Below are positions 9,347 through 18,425 of a stretch of DNA of 64,000 bases, in pieces (position 1 is the stretch's first letter; every line of letters begins with the position of its first letter). The notes beneath the pieces were generated by a model. It ran no database searches, was not told the DNA's origin, and saw nothing but the letters and a program-made list of their open reading frames with translations. The stretch is from positions 1,240,001 through 1,304,000 of the forward strand of contig NZ_CP128647.1 of NCBI RefSeq assembly GCF_030644205.1, in the 5' to 3' direction. A program made the translations under genes and the position numbers. Source of the DNA: Mogibacterium neglectum (GTDB lineage: Bacteria > Bacillota > Clostridia > Peptostreptococcales > Anaerovoracaceae).

Positions 9347-10219
9347 CTACTGTGCATTGATGCAAATATTTCCATTCTGAATTGGCGATACATTAGAAAG
9401 CATTGATTCATTTTTAAATATTAAGAGTTCCTGACCTTTTCTCTTATTACCCACACTATAATTTAATTCGAATGTTTTAATATATCTGTTTTCATAGATT
9501 TTTTTAATCTCTGGCTCATTGTCATATGTAATCAACCAATCACAATTTACCACGCTTGAAATCAGTTTTTCAATTCTTAAATGATCTTCATAATCAAAAT
9601 AGTTCATGTAAAGTTGACGCCCTTTTCGAAAATAAGGTGGATCAAAGTATATAAAAGCGTTATCTTCATATTTAGGGATATAATTTTTTATAAATGACAC
9701 AATATCTTTATTGTACAAATGAATGTGTCGTTTCTTCTCTGCAATTTTCCTAATTCTCGCAATTAACTCAGGTTTATTAAACCTAGCATCTAATTTCCAA
9801 GGCCCTTGCTGATCTTTGCCGCCAATAACACCACCTTTTATTATTCCAGATCTATTTGTCCTGTTCATAAAAAATGTTGCAAATCCCAATTCAAAACTGT
9901 ATCTAGAATTCTCATTCATACATATCGTTCTCTGTTTATACCACTCATCCATATTAACTTGAGTTTTCTCAATCTCACTTATAAATCGTTCTGTATCGGT
10001 AAGAATTGCTCTCCAGAAAGAATAAATGCATTTATCTAAATCGTTAATTACAATTTCAGATACAATACCTTTTTCAAGCAGCTCGAGTGCAACTGCTGCC
10101 CCCCCTACAAATGGCTCAATATAGGTCCCTCCTACACGTCCACGAGCTTCGATCATCGTTGATATAAATGGGGTTAATTTTCTTTTTCCTCCAGGATACC
10201 GTAACGGAGAGTAATACAT
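9347..10219 (-). CDS. Dam-type (D12 class) N6-adenine DNA methyltransferase
   Basis: Transfers a methyl group from SAM to adenine in DNA. About 290 residues from the ATG at 10219, which has AAGAGG nine bases upstream; an ATG three codons earlier would put that site against the start. Motifs in order: RYPGGKRKL (SAM-binding entry), YIEPFVGGAAV (motif I), and DPPYF (motif IV, the adenine-specific DPPY). Length fits the Dam/MboI-M family, whose members often recognise GATC, but the target here is unproven. It is the first gene of a two-gene unit with the ATPase-TOPRIM protein, a restriction-modification-like pairing. Low GC relative to the core genes suggests transfer. Confidence 0.88.
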   Translation of the reverse strand: MYYSPLRYPGGKRKLTPFISTMIEARGRVGGTYIEPFVGGAAVALELLEKGIVSEIVINDLDKCIYSFWRAILTDTERFISEIEKTQVNMDEWYKQRTICMNENSRYSFELGFATFFMNRTNRSGIIKGGVIGGKDQQGPWKLDARFNKPELIARIRKIAEKKRHIHLYNKDIVSFIKNYIPKYEDNAFIYFDPPYFRKGRQLYMNYFDYEDHLRIEKLISSVVNCDWLITYDNEPEIKKIYENRYIKTFELNYSVGNKRKGQELLIFKNESMLSNVSPIQNGNICINAQ

Positions 10220-10421
10220 TTGACACATCCTCTTAAAACTTCAATTTCAAAATCACCAAACAATATTTATTATAATACTATGTTCAAAATTTATTCACTG
10301 ACATCAATCAATAATAATTATTTTAAGATAAAATATATAACCTTTTTATAAATAAATGTTAGCATAATTATTTATAGTTTATCAAATTTTAAATAAAATG
10401 AAAATAATGAATGTGTAACGA

Positions 10422-10726
10422 TAATCACTTTCACCTTCAGTTCTTGAGAAATTCTAGCGGAGGGCGCACATACCAACACCAACATGCCATAAACCGTAGC
10501 ACCACGTCATCGTACTACGTGCTCGTCTCGCTGGAGGTCCTGGCGGAGAAACTACATAGACCACCAACACACCGTCGACTGCAACCACTCAACTTCGCAC
10601 CCTTTGTTTGTTTAGTGGCAGTCTTGGTGGAGGACACACATCAAATAACAACACGCCGTAGATTTCTTCCAATCGCTTTCACCTTCGGTTCAGCTCCTGG
10701 GAAATCCTGGCGGAGGAACTACATCG
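10422..10726. repeat. Tandem array of ~84-bp repeats, left copy (array A)
   Basis: About four degenerate units. The landmark CCTGGCGGAGG-like core recurs at 10453, 10539, 10623 and 10706 (spacing 86, 84, 83). Between cores, segments such as ACGCCGTAGA and CTTCACCTTCGGTTCAGCTC recur. The same units form array B at 14700-15136. The open frames across it are frame-inconsistent between units, so it is read as non-coding. It is GC-richer than the AT-rich sequence around it. Confidence 0.88.
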
Positions 10727-10765
10727 AAAAATGGTGGGCGCATAACTGCAACCCACCATTTTTCG
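10725..10765 (+). terminator. Strong hairpin closing array A
   Basis: CGAAAAATGGTGGG (10725-10738) pairs perfectly with CCCACCATTTTTCG (10752-10765) around a 13-base loop, immediately after the last repeat core. A and T runs lie inside the stem, so it could act in either direction. Confidence 0.6.
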
Positions 10766-10844
10766 GGTAATCAAAGTTTTTTAGGGTCTAGATATTTTAG
10801 GGGCAAATTTTAGGGTCTGGTTTTAGGGTCAGATTTTGTATTAG

Positions 10845-10880
10845 AAAAGCGAGGCAAAGATTATTCTTGCCTCGCTTTTT
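10845..10880 (+). terminator. Terminator inside the left end of the ISL3 element
   Basis: AAAAGCGAGGCAA (10845-10857) pairs with TTGCCTCGCTTTT (10867-10879) and is followed by T residues. It would stop outside transcription from reaching the transposase, a common IS feature. Confidence 0.75.
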
Positions 10881-10929
10881 GCTTTTTCATAATATATCTT
10901 CTGGGAAAACATTAGAGAAAGGAATTCAT

Positions 10930-12294
10930 ATGAATATTATCACATCTTTACTGGACATTGAAGACAATGACCTTGAGTTGTTATCTTGTGAAGTTCAGGA
11001 CTTAAAGAAAATAGTTACTGTTGGCAGTATGCCTACACCTCACTTTTGTCCTCAGTGTTTTTACTAAATGCATTCTAGAGGCATTAAAACTAGGACAGTT
11101 AATCACCCTGTTCTTCAGGACGGCTATAAGCTAGTAATAAAGCTCCAGCAAAGACGTTGGAGATGTACAAACTGCGATTGCCTTTACGAATCAAATGAGC
11201 ATTTCAAACTTGTTAACCGCTACAGGCGTAATACTAATGCTTCTGACCTACTAATTCTTAATCAGTTTAGAAATCTTATTTTTTCAGCTGTAGATATAGC
11301 TAGGCAACTTCATACTTCAGATATGCATGTTCTTAATGTTCTCGACAGATATATACAATTGGATCGTCTTCCACTTACAGATGCTATTTCTGTCGATGAA
11401 GTATACCTAGATATGGATAAAAACTGTAAATACGCCCTAGTTATTCAAGATTTTTACACTGGTGATCCTATAGATATTATTCACAGCAGATTAGATAGAG
11501 TTACTGAACCATATTTCTCAAATATTCCCTTAAAAGAACGTGCTAATGTTAAGTATCTAATTTCAGATATGTATAACCCTTATTTAAGTTATGTAAAAAA
11601 ATACTTTCCTAATGCTGTATCTGTAGTGGATTCTTTCCATGTAATGCAATGGCTCATTCATTCTCTTGACATGTTTCTTCGTAACCTGCAAAAGGAATAT
11701 AAAGCACGAGATGAATCTAAACGATATGCAAATTTTTCAAAATACGGACATCCGCAAAGAATCCCTATTTCAGATGAAGTATATCTTCTTAAGAAGTATC
11801 GGTGGCTGCTTCTTAAGAATCAAGAGCATTTAGAATATCACTTAGAACCTAGATATGACAGACACTTTAGATATTTCATAAACACTTTTGGATACGAGGA
11901 AAAATTTCTGGCTCTTCACCCATATATCAAGGTCTTTAGAGATTTAAAAGAAGAGTACGTAAGATTTAATTCTAGAAATGCTGGTAATCCCTTAAAAGCT
12001 TCTGAAGAAATAGATTCCCTAATACACAAATACTGCAGTAGTGAATATCAGATATTCGTTGAATTCGGGAATTTACTACGTAAATACAAGAATCCCATTA
12101 TTAACTCATTCATAATGGTAGATAGATTAGGACCAGATGGCATATATAACAGCCGTCTTTCTAATGGTCCAATTGAATCTTTAAATCGCAAAGTAAAAGA
12201 CCTAAAGCGACTAGGAAGAGGATTTCGAAACTTCGAACACATGAGAAATCGGTTCCTTTTTGCTACTCGCAGGAATCCAATTTACAAAGGCTAA
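10930..12294 (+). pseudogene. ISL3-family transposase with an in-frame stop codon
   Basis: DDE transposase of about 454 codons. The start at 10930 has AAAGGA upstream. A TAA at 11065-11067 follows codon 45 (PHFCPQCFY), and the same frame continues at once with HSRGIKTRT to 12294. The stop falls inside the N-terminal zinc-binding region: the CPQC pair is before it and the CTNC pair after it, so the downstream fragment alone lacks half the finger. Catalytic Asp in SVDEVYLD, Asp in VVDSFHVMQ and Glu in GPIESLNRK are intact. Either the copy is dead, or it is expressed by readthrough or from the ATG at 11068. Family assignment rests on these motifs and on length. Confidence 0.88.
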
Positions 12295-12320
12295 TAATCA
12301 AATCACTAATGTTTTCCCGT

Positions 12321-12357
12321 GCAAAATGGATTGGGCAAACTGCCCAATCCATTTTGC
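12321..12357 (+). terminator. Terminator downstream of the transposase
   Basis: A perfect 17-bp stem, GCAAAATGGATTGGGCA with its complement at 12341-12357, around a 3-base loop AAC. Confidence 0.7.
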
Positions 12358-12469
12358 ATTTCGTAAGACCCTAAAAACTTTTTATCAACCCAAAATTCTG
12401 ATAATCCATACTATAAGAATAATGTTCTTTAGCTTCCATCTATATTTTTATCATACTTTTACGTGATTA

Positions 12470-13054
12470 TTATATAATTCTATTTTTTTGTGCTATTGAA
12501 ATACAATACTCGAAATATAAATACAAATTAGAATTTTTGCATTCTTTAAGTTTATTTGCATATTCTATTGCCATATTAATATCTAAATCACCTTTATTAG
12601 TTGGAAAAATTCTAAAGTATCCTTTTACTTTTTCTCTAGGATTTATACTAATGCCTATATCTTCCATTGTTCCCTCTAAATTAGGATCATTATAAATAGG
12701 TACAATATAATCATATAAGGGGTGTCCAATAAACATAGTCTTATCTTTAAATTCTTTAGCTTTTTGTACTTCACAATCATCTAAATCCATAATAATAAAC
12801 AGCTTAAAATTAACTAACTTTTTTTTACAATATTCTATTCCATATTCATCAGAAAATTTTTTTAATCCCATATTGAATTTATTAGACCAAAGTTCATTTC
12901 TAACACTATTTACCTGTATACTACACTTCCCTTTATTTTTAGCATGTATTTCATGTTTAATTTTAAGATTTGATTTAACAGAGCTACACATTAGTAATTC
13001 AGATTTTCCGTGAACAATTGACATAACATTTAATTTTGCAGGTCTTATTTTCAT
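12470..13054 (-). CDS. Small TOPRIM-like partner of the adjacent AAA ATPase
   Basis: 194 residues, not closely recognised. The N terminus reads SIVHGKSELL (12-21), resembling the EGxxE strand of RloB/AriB/OLD-type TOPRIM nucleases, though the first glutamate is replaced by His15; Glu19 remains. IIMDLDD (87-93) gives the paired acidic residues of the TOPRIM metal site, and DPNLEGTMED (123-132) resembles the conserved segment that follows it. Start has TAGGTGAT six bases upstream; the gene begins 17 bases after the ATPase stop, so they form one transcript. By analogy with RloA-RloB and PARIS, it is probably the effector released or controlled by the ATPase. Very AT-rich, unlike the core genes, and next to an IS. 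Confidence 0.6.
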   Translation of the reverse strand: MKIRPAKLNVMSIVHGKSELLMCSSVKSNLKIKHEIHAKNKGKCSIQVNSVRNELWSNKFNMGLKKFSDEYGIEYCKKKLVNFKLFIIMDLDDCEVQKAKEFKDKTMFIGHPLYDYIVPIYNDPNLEGTMEDIGISINPREKVKGYFRIFPTNKGDLDINMAIEYANKLKECKNSNLYLYFEYCISIAQKNRII

Positions 13055-13071
13055 AACTAATCACCTACAAT

Positions 13072-14433
13072 CTAGTTCAAATCTTCTTCAAATTGATCAA
13101 CAAGATCATTAAAGTCTAGATATCCAACATTTGGTATTCCAGAATAATCACCCCTAAGATATTTTAATCGTACATTATTATTCTTTTGTGTTCTAAATTC
13201 ATATTTATCAATCGACAAAATATTCTTTTTACCAAAAGCATCACCTACTATAATATAGACATATTCTTGTGGTAGCATTTCCATCAAATATGTACTGTGT
13301 GTTGTGGCTATAAATTGTGAATTTTCGCTATAACCGAAAGAATTCAATAGAGAAGATATTACTTCGTAAATAAGCAAATCATGAATACCGTTTTCTAGTT
13401 CATCTACAAGAACAGTGTTCCCTTTTACGTATAAGAAAATATACTTAATAGTCTCTATCAGGCGTTGGGTTCCTGTGGATTCAAGTGTAAATGGAATATC
13501 TTTTAATTCACCATCTATAAGTTTTGTAAAGTAGAGTTCATATTCAAATTTATTATCAATATGTTTAAAGACATAAAAAACCCTTTTTATATCTGAATAC
13601 AATTGTGTAAAAACTCCATTTAAGAAATTTTCCATCGATAGCAATTCTTTATTTCTTTCATTATCCACATTACCTTTTTCAATTTTTGATAATATTTCTT
13701 TAGATGTGGCAATTCTTCCTATGATTGATTTTCCATTTTTACATTGTAAAGAAATTTTACTTAGCCAGGAAAAAACATTTAAAAAATTTCTACTTAATGT
13801 TTTTTTTGTAAAAGAGTCATTTTTTATTCTAAACTCATTAAAAATAATGCTCATAAAAGTGTTTTTTCCCCAATATTTTTCAATATTATCTATTAATTCT
13901 TTTCTGTATGATGTTGATAGTATCATTGAGGGACTAATAGTTATATTACCTTTATCTATTTTAAAAATACTACCAACTCTTTCATTTACTAAATATTTTA
14001 ATTCTTCAAAAATAACTGAATTATTATCAAATTTTAACTCATAAGAACCCTCAATTCCATTTATATTAAAGCCAATCTTTATTTCCATGTCTTCTTCACA
14101 ATCAATAGTCTTATTGTCTCTAATTAGATTTTCCAAGCTATATAAATTTTCTTTTAAAAAATCAATAAAATAATTTTTTTCTACATCATTTTCAAAATCC
14201 GGCAAAGATTCATGGAAATTTTTTTCACCGGAAAACTCTTTCAACTTAATAGTATTTGTTAATGTTAATAAAGTTTTTTCCAAAAATAGTATTGAAGATA
14301 TTATATTTGTCTTACCTGATCCATTCTCGCCATATATAAATACAATTTTTTTAGGCTTACGATTTTCTCCTCTAAAATCTATCCTTGTATCAGTAAGCGA
14401 CTTAAAATTCTTTAAATCTATATAAGCTAGCAT
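13072..14433 (-). CDS. AAA ATPase (AAA15/RloA-like), probable defence sensor
   Basis: 453 residues from the ATG at 14433, which has AAAGGAG at good spacing; an upstream in-frame start lacks this. ABC/SMC-type ATPase motifs: Walker A GENGSGKT (35-42), signature-like LESTGTQR (317-324), Walker B TVLVDELENG (340-349) and the switch histidine in ATTHS (His379). The C-terminal YLRGDYSGIPNVGYLDF is typical of AAA15 ATPases encoded beside a separate nuclease. Unlike the protein at 7496-9337, no TOPRIM domain is fused; it is supplied by the next gene. Base composition is strongly AT-rich, a sign of transfer. A defence role is inference from family and from location in a defence-rich stretch. Confidence 0.75.
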   Translation of the reverse strand: MLAYIDLKNFKSLTDTRIDFRGENRKPKKIVFIYGENGSGKTNIISSILFLEKTLLTLTNTIKLKEFSGEKNFHESLPDFENDVEKNYFIDFLKENLYSLENLIRDNKTIDCEEDMEIKIGFNINGIEGSYELKFDNNSVIFEELKYLVNERVGSIFKIDKGNITISPSMILSTSYRKELIDNIEKYWGKNTFMSIIFNEFRIKNDSFTKKTLSRNFLNVFSWLSKISLQCKNGKSIIGRIATSKEILSKIEKGNVDNERNKELLSMENFLNGVFTQLYSDIKRVFYVFKHIDNKFEYELYFTKLIDGELKDIPFTLESTGTQRLIETIKYIFLYVKGNTVLVDELENGIHDLLIYEVISSLLNSFGYSENSQFIATTHSTYLMEMLPQEYVYIIVGDAFGKKNILSIDKYEFRTQKNNNVRLKYLRGDYSGIPNVGYLDFNDLVDQFEEDLN

Positions 14434-14699
14434 ACTACCTCTCCTTTTTGTTATAAAATATAACACAATTATTTGTTACACCTACAATATTATTATATAT
14501 AATCCTTTTACAGATGTCATGTACTATTTTTAAAATTGAATGCCAATATAATTCTCAATTACGCTTGTATCATTTATTATCTTAAGAAATTGTTTAATTT
14601 TAAACAATAATTAAATACATAATTATAAATTTTAGTTTTAAATATCACATTACTTAATCCCGTACCAATAAAGATATTTTTAATTTCTTACCATCCAAT
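14434..14699. other. AT-rich spacer upstream of the ATPase gene
   Basis: Contains the probable promoter region of the ATPase/TOPRIM pair, but no clean consensus pair that I would defend. No gene or RNA seen. Confidence 0.4.
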
Positions 14700-15136
14700 G
14701 AGCTGCAATCCACACCCTAACACACTGTAGACTGCAACCACTCAACTCCACACCCTGTGCTCGCTTCGTGGACAGTCCTGACGGAGGAACTATATCGCTC
14801 TACTGTCACGCCGTAGACTGTTCCCAATCATCTTCGCTATCGCTCGCTTCTTGGACAGTCCTGGCGGAGGACACACACTGACAACCAACACGCCGTAGAT
14901 TTCTTCCAATCACTTCACCTTCGGTTCAGCTCTTGGGAAATCCTGGCGGAGGAACTACATCGATCTACTGTCACACCATCGACTGCAACCACTCAACTTC
15001 GCACCTTGTGCTTGTTTCGTGGGCAGTCTTGGTGGAGGACACTCACAACCACCAACACGCCGTAGACCGCACCACCTCGTTATCGCCCCTTGGGCTCGCC
15101 TCGCTAGCGATCCTGGCGGAGGACACACATCAAAAG
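14700..15136. repeat. Tandem array of ~84-bp repeats, right copy (array B)
   Basis: Five clear cores, CCTGGCGGAGG or close variants, at 14777, 14860, 14942, 15028 and 15112 (spacing 83, 82, 86, 84), plus a degenerate unit before them. Inter-core segments match array A, for example CTTCACCTTCGGTTCAGCTC and CTGCAACCACTCAACTTCGC. The last unit runs into the guaA terminator hairpin. There are no spacers and no palindromic short repeats of constant sequence, so it is not CRISPR. Confidence 0.9.
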
Positions 15137-15176
15137 GCCTGCCCTCGCATGAGGGCAGGCCTTTTGATGTGTGTCC
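15121..15176 (-). terminator. Perfect 26-bp hairpin terminator after guaA
   Basis: Left arm 15121-15146 and right arm 15151-15176 are exact reverse complements around the loop GCAT, one base past the guaA stop. The core AAAAGGCCTGCCCTC/GAGGGCAGGCCTTTT is a bidirectional terminator. The outer 11 bp, GGACACACATC, are the repeat-array sequence itself. Confidence 0.85.
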
Positions 15177-15177
15177 A

Positions 15178-16719
15178 TCATTCGAACTCCACCGTTCCCG
15201 GTGGCTTCGAGGTCAGATCGTAGAACACTCTATTCACGTGATCCACCTCATTGATAATTCTATTCATCACCTTCTGCAGCACTGCCCATGGGATTTCCAC
15301 CGCTTCTGCTGTCATGAAGTCGACTGTCTCGACCGCACGGATCGCCACCGCATAGTCATACGTACGGAAGTCTCCCATTACACCGACTGACCTCATATTA
15401 GTTAGAGCTGCGAAGTACTGGCTGATTGAGCCTTCGAGGCCCGCCTTGGCTATCTCCTCGCGGTAGATTGCATCCGCTTCCTGTACTATCTTAACCTTCT
15501 CAGCTGTAACTTCGCCGATGATTCTGATGCCGAGCCCTGGACCTGGGAATGGCTGACGGTCAACTAGATAGTCTGGGAGGCCGAGCTCTCTTCCGAGGGC
15601 GCGCACTTCATCCTTGAATAGCATGCGGAGTGGCTCGATTATCTCCTTAAAATCAACGTGGTCTGGTAGTCCGCCCACGTTATGGTGGGACTTGATAACT
15701 GCCGACTTGCCGAGGCCGCTCTCGATGATGTCTGCGTAGATTGTTCCCTGAGCTAGGAAATCAACTGCGCCTATCTTCTTAGCTTCATCTTCAAATACAC
15801 GGATGAACTCCTCACCGATGATCTTACGCTTCATCTCTGGGTCTGTCACGCCAGCAAGCTTTGAATAGTATCTCTCCTGAGCATTTACACGCACGAAGTT
15901 GAGGTCGTACTCGCCCTTGCTGCCAAATATCTCTTCAACCTGATCGCCCTCGTCTTTACGGAGTAGTCCGTGGTCTACGAATACGCAGGTCAGCTGCTTG
16001 CCGATTGCCTTTGCCAGAAGTGCAGCCACTACGCTGGAATCAACGCCGCCAGAGAGTGCAAGTAACACCTTGCCGTCTCCAACCTTCTCTCGCACCTCTG
16101 CGATTTTCTTCTCAGCGAAGGAATCCATCTTCCAGTCCTGCTCGCACTTGCACACGCCTAGTATGAAGTTGCTGAGCAGCGCTGTGCCCTCTGCCGTATG
16201 GTTAACCTCTGGGTGGAACTGCACTGCGTAGTAGCCCCTAGCCCTGTCCTCCATGCCTGCAACTGGGCAGTTTTCTGTATGTGCTGTAATCTTGAAGCCT
16301 TCTGGAACCTCACTGATATAGTCGGTGTGGCTCATCCATGTTACGGTCTCGTCGCTGAGTCCTGCAAAGAGGCCTTCCTTGCAGTCTACCACCGTATCGG
16401 TGCGGCCGTACTCGCTCGTCGGAGCTGTTCCGATTTTACCGCCCAGCACGTGTGCCATCAGCTGTGCGCCGTAGCAGATGCCAAGGATTGGCAGATCTAG
16501 CTCGAACACACCCTTATCGATTGCTGGTGCACCCTCTCCGTATGCGGACTGTGGTCCACCTGTAAAGATGATGCCGCATGGGTCAAATTCCTTGACCTTA
16601 TCTACTGTTATATTTTCAAAATTATGAACTTCCGAGTACACGCCGAGCTCACGAACCCTGCGGGCGATGAGCTGGTTGTACTGTCCGCCAAAATCAATAA
16701 TTAATATCTTGTTAGCCAT
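15178..16719 (-). CDS. guaA: GMP synthase (glutamine-hydrolysing)
   Basis: Converts XMP to GMP with ATP and glutamine, the last step of guanine nucleotide synthesis in the cytoplasm. 513 residues, normal length. The N-terminal class I amidotransferase has the nucleophile Cys in LGICYGAQ and the His-Glu pair in QFHPEVNHT. The ATP pyrophosphatase domain has the P-loop SGGVDSS, and the C-terminal dimerisation domain ends in PPGTVEFE. It starts 8 bases after the guaB stop, giving a guaB-guaA operon, and ends at a strong hairpin. Confidence 0.98.
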   Translation of the reverse strand: MANKILIIDFGGQYNQLIARRVRELGVYSEVHNFENITVDKVKEFDPCGIIFTGGPQSAYGEGAPAIDKGVFELDLPILGICYGAQLMAHVLGGKIGTAPTSEYGRTDTVVDCKEGLFAGLSDETVTWMSHTDYISEVPEGFKITAHTENCPVAGMEDRARGYYAVQFHPEVNHTAEGTALLSNFILGVCKCEQDWKMDSFAEKKIAEVREKVGDGKVLLALSGGVDSSVVAALLAKAIGKQLTCVFVDHGLLRKDEGDQVEEIFGSKGEYDLNFVRVNAQERYYSKLAGVTDPEMKRKIIGEEFIRVFEDEAKKIGAVDFLAQGTIYADIIESGLGKSAVIKSHHNVGGLPDHVDFKEIIEPLRMLFKDEVRALGRELGLPDYLVDRQPFPGPGLGIRIIGEVTAEKVKIVQEADAIYREEIAKAGLEGSISQYFAALTNMRSVGVMGDFRTYDYAVAIRAVETVDFMTAEAVEIPWAVLQKVMNRIINEVDHVNRVFYDLTSKPPGTVEFE

Positions 16720-16727
16720 TATCGCTC

Positions 16728-18239
16728 CTAACGTCTTACCGTTGCTACGCTGTTGTCTTTGAGTACAACATCGTGCGCTCCGCCCTCGATGATACTTGTC
16801 GCCGATACTAGTGTGAGCTTGGAATTATGCTGTAGCTCTGGAATCGATAGAACTCCGCAGTTACACATTGTCGATTTAACCTTCTCCAGAGAGAGGTTTA
16901 CGTTATCATGTAGCGATCCTGCATATGGAACGTAGGAGTCAACACCCTCCTCGAACTTGAGCTTACCTTCGCCGCCGAGGTCATATCTCTGCCAGTTACG
17001 GGCTCTTGCAGAACCTTCGCCCCAGTACTCCTTCATGTAGTTGCCATTTACCATAACCTTAGCAGATGGTGACTCGTCGAATCTTGCAAAGTATCTTCCC
17101 AGCATGATGAAGTCCGCGCCCATAGCGAGTGCTAGTGTCATATGGTAGTCATACACGATTCCGCCGTCGGAGCAGATTGGAATATACTCACCTGTTTTCT
17201 CGAGCCACTCGTCTCTTGCTGCTGCAACCTCGAGCACTGCAGATGCCTGTCCGCGTCCGATTCCCTTCTGCTCTCTAGTGATACAGATGGATCCGCCGCC
17301 GATTCCAACCTTGATGAAGTCTGCGCCGCTCTTTGCGAGGAACTCAAATCCTTCCTTGTCAACGACGTTACCGGCACCGATTTTAACTGTGTCGCCGTAC
17401 TTTTCCTTAACCCACTTGAGTGTTCTTGCCTGCCACTCTGAATATCCCTCGGATGAATCGATTGTGAGCACGTCTACGCCAGCATCTACGAGCGCAGGGA
17501 TTCTCTCCTCGTAGTCACGAGTGTTGATTCCTGCACCTACGATGAAGCTCTTGTTGTCGTCGAGTAGCTCGTTTGGATTCTGTTTGTGGGAATCATAGTC
17601 CTTTCTAAATACAAATGCTACCAGGCATCCGTCCTTGTCTACGATTGGCAGCTGGTTAACCTTGTTCTCCCAGATGATGTCGTTTGCCTCGGATAGAGTG
17701 ATTCCAGCATTGCCGTACACGAGGTTCTCGAGAGGTGTCATAAACTCAGAAACCTTAGTGTCTGTGCTGAGTCTGCTCACTCTGTAGTCCTTGCTTGTAA
17801 CGAGGCCGACTAGCTTGCCGTGGCCTGTTCCGTCATCCGTAACCGCCACTGTCGAGTGTCCGGAGTTCTTCTTAATTTCTAAGACATCAGCAAGTGTACT
17901 GTCAGGTTTTACATTAGTATCACTAGGTACAAAGCCTGCTTTATAAGACTTAACCTTCTTGACCATTGCTGCCTGGTTTTCGATTGACTGGGAACCGAAG
18001 ATGAAAGAAATTCCACCCTCCTTCGCTAATGCAACCGCCATCCCATCATCAGAAACTGCCTGCATCACTGCGGAAACAAGTGGAATATTCGCCTTGATCT
18101 TAGGCTCCTCGCCTTTCTTGAATTTAGTAATAGGAGTCGCGAGCGACACATTCTCAGGCCTAGCATCTGCGCTAGAATATCCAGGCACTAGAAGGTACTC
18201 GCTAAATGTTCTTGATGGTTCTGTTAGAACGATTGCCAT
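16728..18239 (-). CDS. guaB: IMP dehydrogenase
   Basis: Oxidises IMP to XMP with NAD, the committed step of guanine nucleotide synthesis. 503 residues. The TIM barrel is interrupted by a CBS pair (about 95-225, around [25 protein letters not shown] and [10 protein letters not shown]). The catalytic loop is [10 protein letters not shown], and the flap region contains the Arg-rich [13 protein letters not shown]. The N terminus and spacing differ somewhat from the E. coli/Bacillus type, matching the branch found in many anaerobic Clostridia. First gene of the guaBA operon. Confidence 0.95.
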   Translation of the reverse strand: MAIVLTEPSRTFSEYLLVPGYSSADARPENVSLATPITKFKKGEEPKIKANIPLVSAVMQAVSDDGMAVALAKEGGISFIFGSQSIENQAAMVKKVKSYKAGFVPSDTNVKPDSTLADVLEIKKNSGHSTVAVTDDGTGHGKLVGLVTSKDYRVSRLSTDTKVSEFMTPLENLVYGNAGITLSEANDIIWENKVNQLPIVDKDGCLVAFVFRKDYDSHKQNPNELLDDNKSFIVGAGINTRDYEERIPALVDAGVDVLTIDSSEGYSEWQARTLKWVKEKYGDTVKIGAGNVVDKEGFEFLAKSGADFIKVGIGGGSICITREQKGIGRGQASAVLEVAAARDEWLEKTGEYIPICSDGGIVYDYHMTLALAMGADFIMLGRYFARFDESPSAKVMVNGNYMKEYWGEGSARARNWQRYDLGGEGKLKFEEGVDSYVPYAGSLHDNVNLSLEKVKSTMCNCGVLSIPELQHNSKLTLVSATSIIEGGAHDVVLKDNSVATVRR

Positions 18240-18297
18240 TTTGCACCTCTCTCTTTCTATATAAAAATCAAATTGTAATTAAAGATATTAATTGAAA

Positions 18298-18303
18298 ATT
18301 ATA
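18298..18303 (-). promoter_or_regulatory. Extended -10 promoter of guaBA
   Basis: TGCTATAAT on the minus strand, about 60 bases before guaB. No good -35 box, consistent with an extended -10 promoter. No purine riboswitch is visible in the leader. Confidence 0.45.
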
Positions 18304-18349
18304 GCACAATGGGGCGGTTTTCGGTAGTGGTTGGAGCGTAAAATATAAT

Positions 18350-18383
18350 AAAAAAGCTGTGACCGAGCGAATTGCCCGGTCAC
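18350..18383 (-). terminator. Terminator of the hcp operon
   Basis: Minus-strand stem GTGACCG/CGGTCAC with an additional inner GC pair, followed by AGC and a T6 run. Confidence 0.8.
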
Positions 18384-18425
18384 CACTCTATGATTTAAGT
18401 TTTATCTGTAATCACTGTTTGGTGA

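Larger units (their letters stand above)
10773..12382 (+). mobile_element. ISL3-family insertion sequence, about 1.6 kb, probably inactive
   Basis: Terminal inverted repeats: AAAGTTTTTTAGGGTCT at 10773-10789 and, on the other strand, AAAAGTTTTTAGGGTCT at 12382-12366. Inside the left end TTTTAGGG is iterated four times (to about 10829), which may be transposase binding sites. Then follow an inward terminator (10845-10880), the interrupted transposase and a terminator at 12321-12357. I could not fix a target-site duplication; ATCAA occurs just outside both ends but not in register. Confidence 0.75.

Noticed and set aside
10411-10770. Open frame across repeat array A
   Set aside because: Frames are not kept between repeat units and there is no ribosome site or codon pattern; the same holds for frames at 14933-15390 across array B, which also run into guaA.
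10766-12395. Target-site duplication of the ISL3 element
   Set aside because: ATCAA lies near both ends but not adjacent to the inverted repeats in the same register, so no duplication is claimed.
10422-15136. Arrays A and B as CRISPR or integron attC sites
   Set aside because: Units of ~84 bp are contiguous, with no unique spacers and no constant short repeat. No integrase gene or cassette structure is present.
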